Virus record (IMG/VR): IMGVR_UViG_3300006071_001298
Span: 1-24,712 of that record
Direction: 5' to 3' (one strand)
DNA: 24,712 bases
From: a virus
Below are positions 22,628 through 24,712 of the stretch, piece after piece. The translations under genes were made by a program, and so were the position numbers. The notes beneath the pieces are model-generated. The model was not told the DNA's origin and did no database searches. It was given only the letters and a program-made list of their open reading frames with translations. Positions within the stretch are counted from its first letter, which is position 1, and each line of letters begins with the position of its first letter.

Positions 22628-22647
22628 ATAATTTTTAAAAAAATTAT
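22628..22647. repeat. A/T hairpin in the leader of the Hint-like gene
   Basis: Arms ATAATTTTT (22628-22636) and AAAAATTAT (22639-22647) with a 2-base spacer form a perfect 9-pair A/T inverted repeat in the 57-base gap between the oxygenase stop at 22649 and the gene start at 22591. No T tract follows on the coding strand. It could be a weak terminator or an A/T palindrome of no function. No TTKG-N19-TATMTTTG promoter is present in this gap. Confidence 0.3.
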
Positions 22648-22648
22648 A

Positions 22649-23155
22649 TTAAAGTAATGTTTTGTTTAATTTATATTTTTCTATTTTATAATCCCATGGA
22701 TTTATTGCGATTATAATTCGTTCACCTCTAAATGGTTCTACCATATGTAATAATCCTTTTGGGAATGTAATTAATTCATTTGTTTTTGGGGTGTATGTTT
22801 CCAACTCTGTTATCAAATTTCCCCCAATTAAATTTTCAATTTTTGCATAGTATACTATACTGCAAATGGGTGTTTTAATTTCACCTGTTTTACTTTTTAA
22901 AACGTCATCTGAATCTATGTGCCATCCAGGATGTGTGTTGACATGTGACCAACATTCTATACCAACCATGTTTGATAAATCAACATATTCATTTATTTTG
23001 TTTAGTATTTTTTTCAATGGTAATTCTGCATGTTCAAATGTTTTATAATTTCCATCAAACCATTGACTAGATTTATTATTTTTAAAATAATCTAACATAA
23101 TTACATTTTCATTTGGTGTTAAGGCCGATTCAATTTTTATTATTTTATTGCACAT
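22649..23155 (-). CDS. 2OG-Fe(II) oxygenase (aspartyl/asparaginyl hydroxylase-like)
   Basis: 168 residues. 'THPGWHIDSDD' (74-84) holds His79-x-Asp81. 'FPKGLLHMVEPFRGERIIIA' (131-150) holds distal His137 and Arg146 for 2-oxoglutarate, followed by 'INPW' (151-154). The phrase 'WHIDSD ... CSIVYYAKI ... GGNLITE' fits a cupin-like dioxygenase. The 'H.V.P..G.R' end is typical of this superfamily. It lies 2 bases after the next oxygenase gene, the third of three in a row. The substrate is unknown. Confidence 0.83.
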   Translation of the reverse strand: MCNKIIKIESALTPNENVIMLDYFKNNKSSQWFDGNYKTFEHAELPLKKILNKINEYVDLSNMVGIECWSHVNTHPGWHIDSDDVLKSKTGEIKTPICSIVYYAKIENLIGGNLITELETYTPKTNELITFPKGLLHMVEPFRGERIIIAINPWDYKIEKYKLNKTLL

Positions 23156-23157
23156 AT

Positions 23158-23682
23158 TTAAAATAATTTTTGTTCTTTATCTAAAAAAAATTGTAATGTA
23201 ATTCTATTAGGTGCACCTATGTTTACACAACTTACAGAATGTTCTACACCATCCATCTGCAAAACAGCTAAGTTTTTATCAGGTTTAATTGCCTTTATCT
23301 CAGTATCTTCTTTATACATTAAATACCCACCCCAATTATCATTCCATTCTTCATTTAAATAAACTGTCAATGCTGCTTTAACATGCGTATCATCATGCCA
23401 TGTAATGTAACTTAATGGTGGAAAAATATGAATAACAATGTTTGTAATTACATATGGAATTTTAGGTTCACATTCTAATTTAATTTTTCTAAGAATATCC
23501 AATTCGTTTTTACCAAACTCATATCTTGCAATCAATCCACTATTACCTTTTAAACTATCTTGCCAACTAAGATTTGTATTAAATAAACCAGATTTATTTC
23601 TTATTAAAGAATTTACATATTCAGTTATTTCGGTGTATAGTTCTGAACTAAAAAATGATTCATATTTTATTATATTTTTCAT
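23158..23682 (-). CDS. 2OG-Fe(II) oxygenase, P4H-like
   Basis: 174 residues. Landmarks: 'NIVIHIFPPLSYITWHDDTH' (81-100) with His96-x-Asp98, 'ALTVYLNEEWNDNWGGYLMY' (104-123) with the Gly-Gly turn, and 'LQMDGVEHSVSCV' (141-153) with distal His148, then Arg160 in 'NRITLQFFL'. The arrangement matches the P4H group in which 'YLNxxWxxxxGG' precedes a two-strand lid. The first codon overlaps the preceding oxygenase stop by 4 bases. I judge it a complete, potentially active enzyme on an unknown target (protein, sugar or nucleotide). Confidence 0.85.
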   Translation of the reverse strand: MKNIIKYESFFSSELYTEITEYVNSLIRNKSGLFNTNLSWQDSLKGNSGLIARYEFGKNELDILRKIKLECEPKIPYVITNIVIHIFPPLSYITWHDDTHVKAALTVYLNEEWNDNWGGYLMYKEDTEIKAIKPDKNLAVLQMDGVEHSVSCVNIGAPNRITLQFFLDKEQKLF

Positions 23683-24329
23683 ATGATACTTTTATTTTCC
23701 GTTTTTACAATAGTGTTGAAATTTATAATATATCTATTGTGTTCCTTCGGCCATCCTGGTGTATGTAACAATATACCATCAAAAACAACAACTCTACCTT
23801 GCTTTGGTGATACGGATACAATCTCTTCTAAATTTTTAAAATCACCCGTTATTGCTTCTTGTTCAACTTTATTATTTATTATAGGTGTATTTCCTAATTT
23901 ATTTCTAAAAAGTGTTGTACTACCATCGGTATCATTAACATAATATACCATAACTAAATGAGGTATGTCTTTATCAGTATGTATCTGTCTTAAAAAAACT
24001 TCACTATCCGGATAAGGTGATATAGGTGGATAACAACTTAACTTATATCTGTAATTAGATAATAATTTCATATCAATTTTTTCTAATACTGTGTTTTCTA
24101 TATTTTTAACAATATCAATAATATTAGAATCTACCTTAGTTTTTGAATTTATATCAATTGACCAAGCTGGAAATTCATAATCATAAAATCCATGATTATC
24201 TCCATGTGATATATCTTTTTTAAAATGAACCCAATTTTTATAATTGTTATCAAAATAATTTAGCAATTCTTTTTGTAAATCGGTAGTTATTATATCATCT
24301 ATAACATAATATTTTTCACCCAATACCAT
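23679..24329 (-). CDS. 2OG-Fe(II) oxygenase
   Basis: With ATG 24329 as start the protein is 216 residues, beginning MVLGEKYYVIDDIITTD. An upstream in-frame ATG at 24371 would add 14 residues but overlap the glycosyltransferase end by 41 bases, while 24329 starts 1 base after its stop, as is usual here. The iron and 2-oxoglutarate ligands are in 'RQIHTDKDIPHLVMVYYVND' (His131, Asp133 in the longer numbering), 'DGSTTLF', 'VVVFDGILLHTPGW' (His203) and Arg213 in 'HNRYIINFN'. This is the largest of the three clustered oxygenases. It is distinct in sequence from its neighbours, arguing for different substrates rather than duplication. Confidence 0.84.
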   Translation of the reverse strand: MVLGEKYYVIDDIITTDLQKELLNYFDNNYKNWVHFKKDISHGDNHGFYDYEFPAWSIDINSKTKVDSNIIDIVKNIENTVLEKIDMKLLSNYRYKLSCYPPISPYPDSEVFLRQIHTDKDIPHLVMVYYVNDTDGSTTLFRNKLGNTPIINNKVEQEAITGDFKNLEEIVSVSPKQGRVVVFDGILLHTPGWPKEHNRYIINFNTIVKTENKSII

Positions 24330-24330
24330 A

Positions 24331-24712
24331 CTATAATAATTTACTTGATTTTTTAATTTTATATCTTTCAAATGGATTCATCGTTTCATTTCCTCTGTTT
24401 AAATAAAGATAAATAAATTCATCTATATGATATTCTGTTTTTAATAAAGGCAATATATCCCTCATAAAATATGAATCTTCACCATGATTGATATCATAAA
24501 ATTTTATCTTCTTAACCAATTCAGATTTTATAACATTTTTTTGGTCAGGTGTAAAATTCATTATTGCATTTTCATAATCGATTTTATTATTAGGTGGTGC
24601 AAATCGTATTGAACAATATTTGTGAAAATTTTTAAGTTTACCCCATTGTTCTATATTACACCATTGGTTAAATGATATCACATCTACATCTTCATTAATT
24701 CCTTTCATAATC
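24331..24712 (-). CDS. Glycosyltransferase (GT2-like), N-terminal part outside window
   Basis: The frame is open to the right edge; the first visible Met is at 24708, but the preceding codon is ATT, not a stop, and the visible piece looks like the C-terminal half of a glycosyltransferase, so I treat it as partial. 'DVDVISFNQWCNI' near the start resembles the strand after the DxD region. 'YDINHGEDSYFMRDILPLLK' (about 71-90) contains the acceptor-side Glu-Asp catalytic motif, followed by 'HIDEFIYLYLNRG'. It ends 1 base before the preferred start of the 2OG oxygenase. A sugar-modifying role would fit the rest of the island. If the true start is 24708, it would be an unusually short, truncated GT. 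Confidence 0.65.
   Translation of the reverse strand, partial: IMKGINEDVDVISFNQWCNIEQWGKLKNFHKYCSIRFAPPNNKIDYENAIMNFTPDQKNVIKSELVKKIKFYDINHGEDSYFMRDILPLLKTEYHIDEFIYLYLNRGNETMNPFERYKIKKSSKLL

Overview
The window is a stretch of a strongly AT-rich, gene-dense tailed-phage genome with a T4-like (myovirus-type) baseplate. It very probably infects a member of the Bacteroidota. Every gene I can support lies on the minus strand, so transcription runs from high to low coordinates. Genes sit 0-6 bases apart or overlap, often sharing one base (TAATG). The phage assignment rests on a gp6-like wedge protein, a gp25-like wedge protein, a gp5-like spike, a tail-associated CHAP hydrolase and a gp55-like late sigma factor. 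The host inference rests on three signs: four intergenic promoters of the Bacteroidota form (TTKG, 19 bases, TATMTTTG), A/T-rich leaders mostly without a Shine-Dalgarno, and a lipoprotein whose cysteine is followed by N-K-E. No database search was possible, so the taxonomy is inference.

Layout in transcription order. (1) 24712-20162 is an accessory block. It holds the C-terminal part of a glycosyltransferase, three adjacent and divergent 2OG-Fe(II) oxygenases, a 498-residue protein combining an ATP-grasp-like region, a degenerate Hint-like domain and a cysteine-rich tail, a 29-codon mini-ORF, a cysteine-rich zinc-ribbon-like protein and a fourth oxygenase. (2) 20119-17911 is a patchwork of short transcription units: a lipoprotein, an acidic protein, an HD-domain phosphohydrolase interrupted by a single-base frameshift, and an Hsp20 chaperone ended by a clear intrinsic terminator. 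(3) 17974-13299 starts at a promoter abutting that terminator and carries a DNA methyltransferase, a small helical protein, a membrane coiled-coil protein, then a compact decoration-type cassette: SAM methyltransferase, family 2 glycosyltransferase, fifth 2OG oxygenase and SGNH-like hydrolase. (4) 13311-9957 starts at its own promoter and encodes peptide deformylase, a small membrane protein, the gp55-like sigma factor and a NodU/TobZ-type carbamoyltransferase. (5) 9922-1 is the tail and baseplate module: a helical protein, the gp5-like spike, the CHAP protein, an unknown, gp25, gp6, a DNRLRE-like protein, a coiled-coil protein and two further large proteins, the last running off the left edge.

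How the parts may work together (inference): the gp55-like factor would drive late transcription of the morphogenesis genes. The spike has no evident lysozyme domain, and the next gene supplies a peptidoglycan hydrolase instead. The glycosyltransferases, SAM methyltransferase, carbamoyltransferase, SGNH hydrolase and five oxygenases together suggest chemical decoration of a glycan, a virion protein or DNA. The least explained locus is the ATP-grasp/Hint/Cys-rich gene with its oxygenase neighbours and mini-ORF. There is no stretch over 300 bases without a gene, and I saw no tRNA, CRISPR array or insertion sequence.
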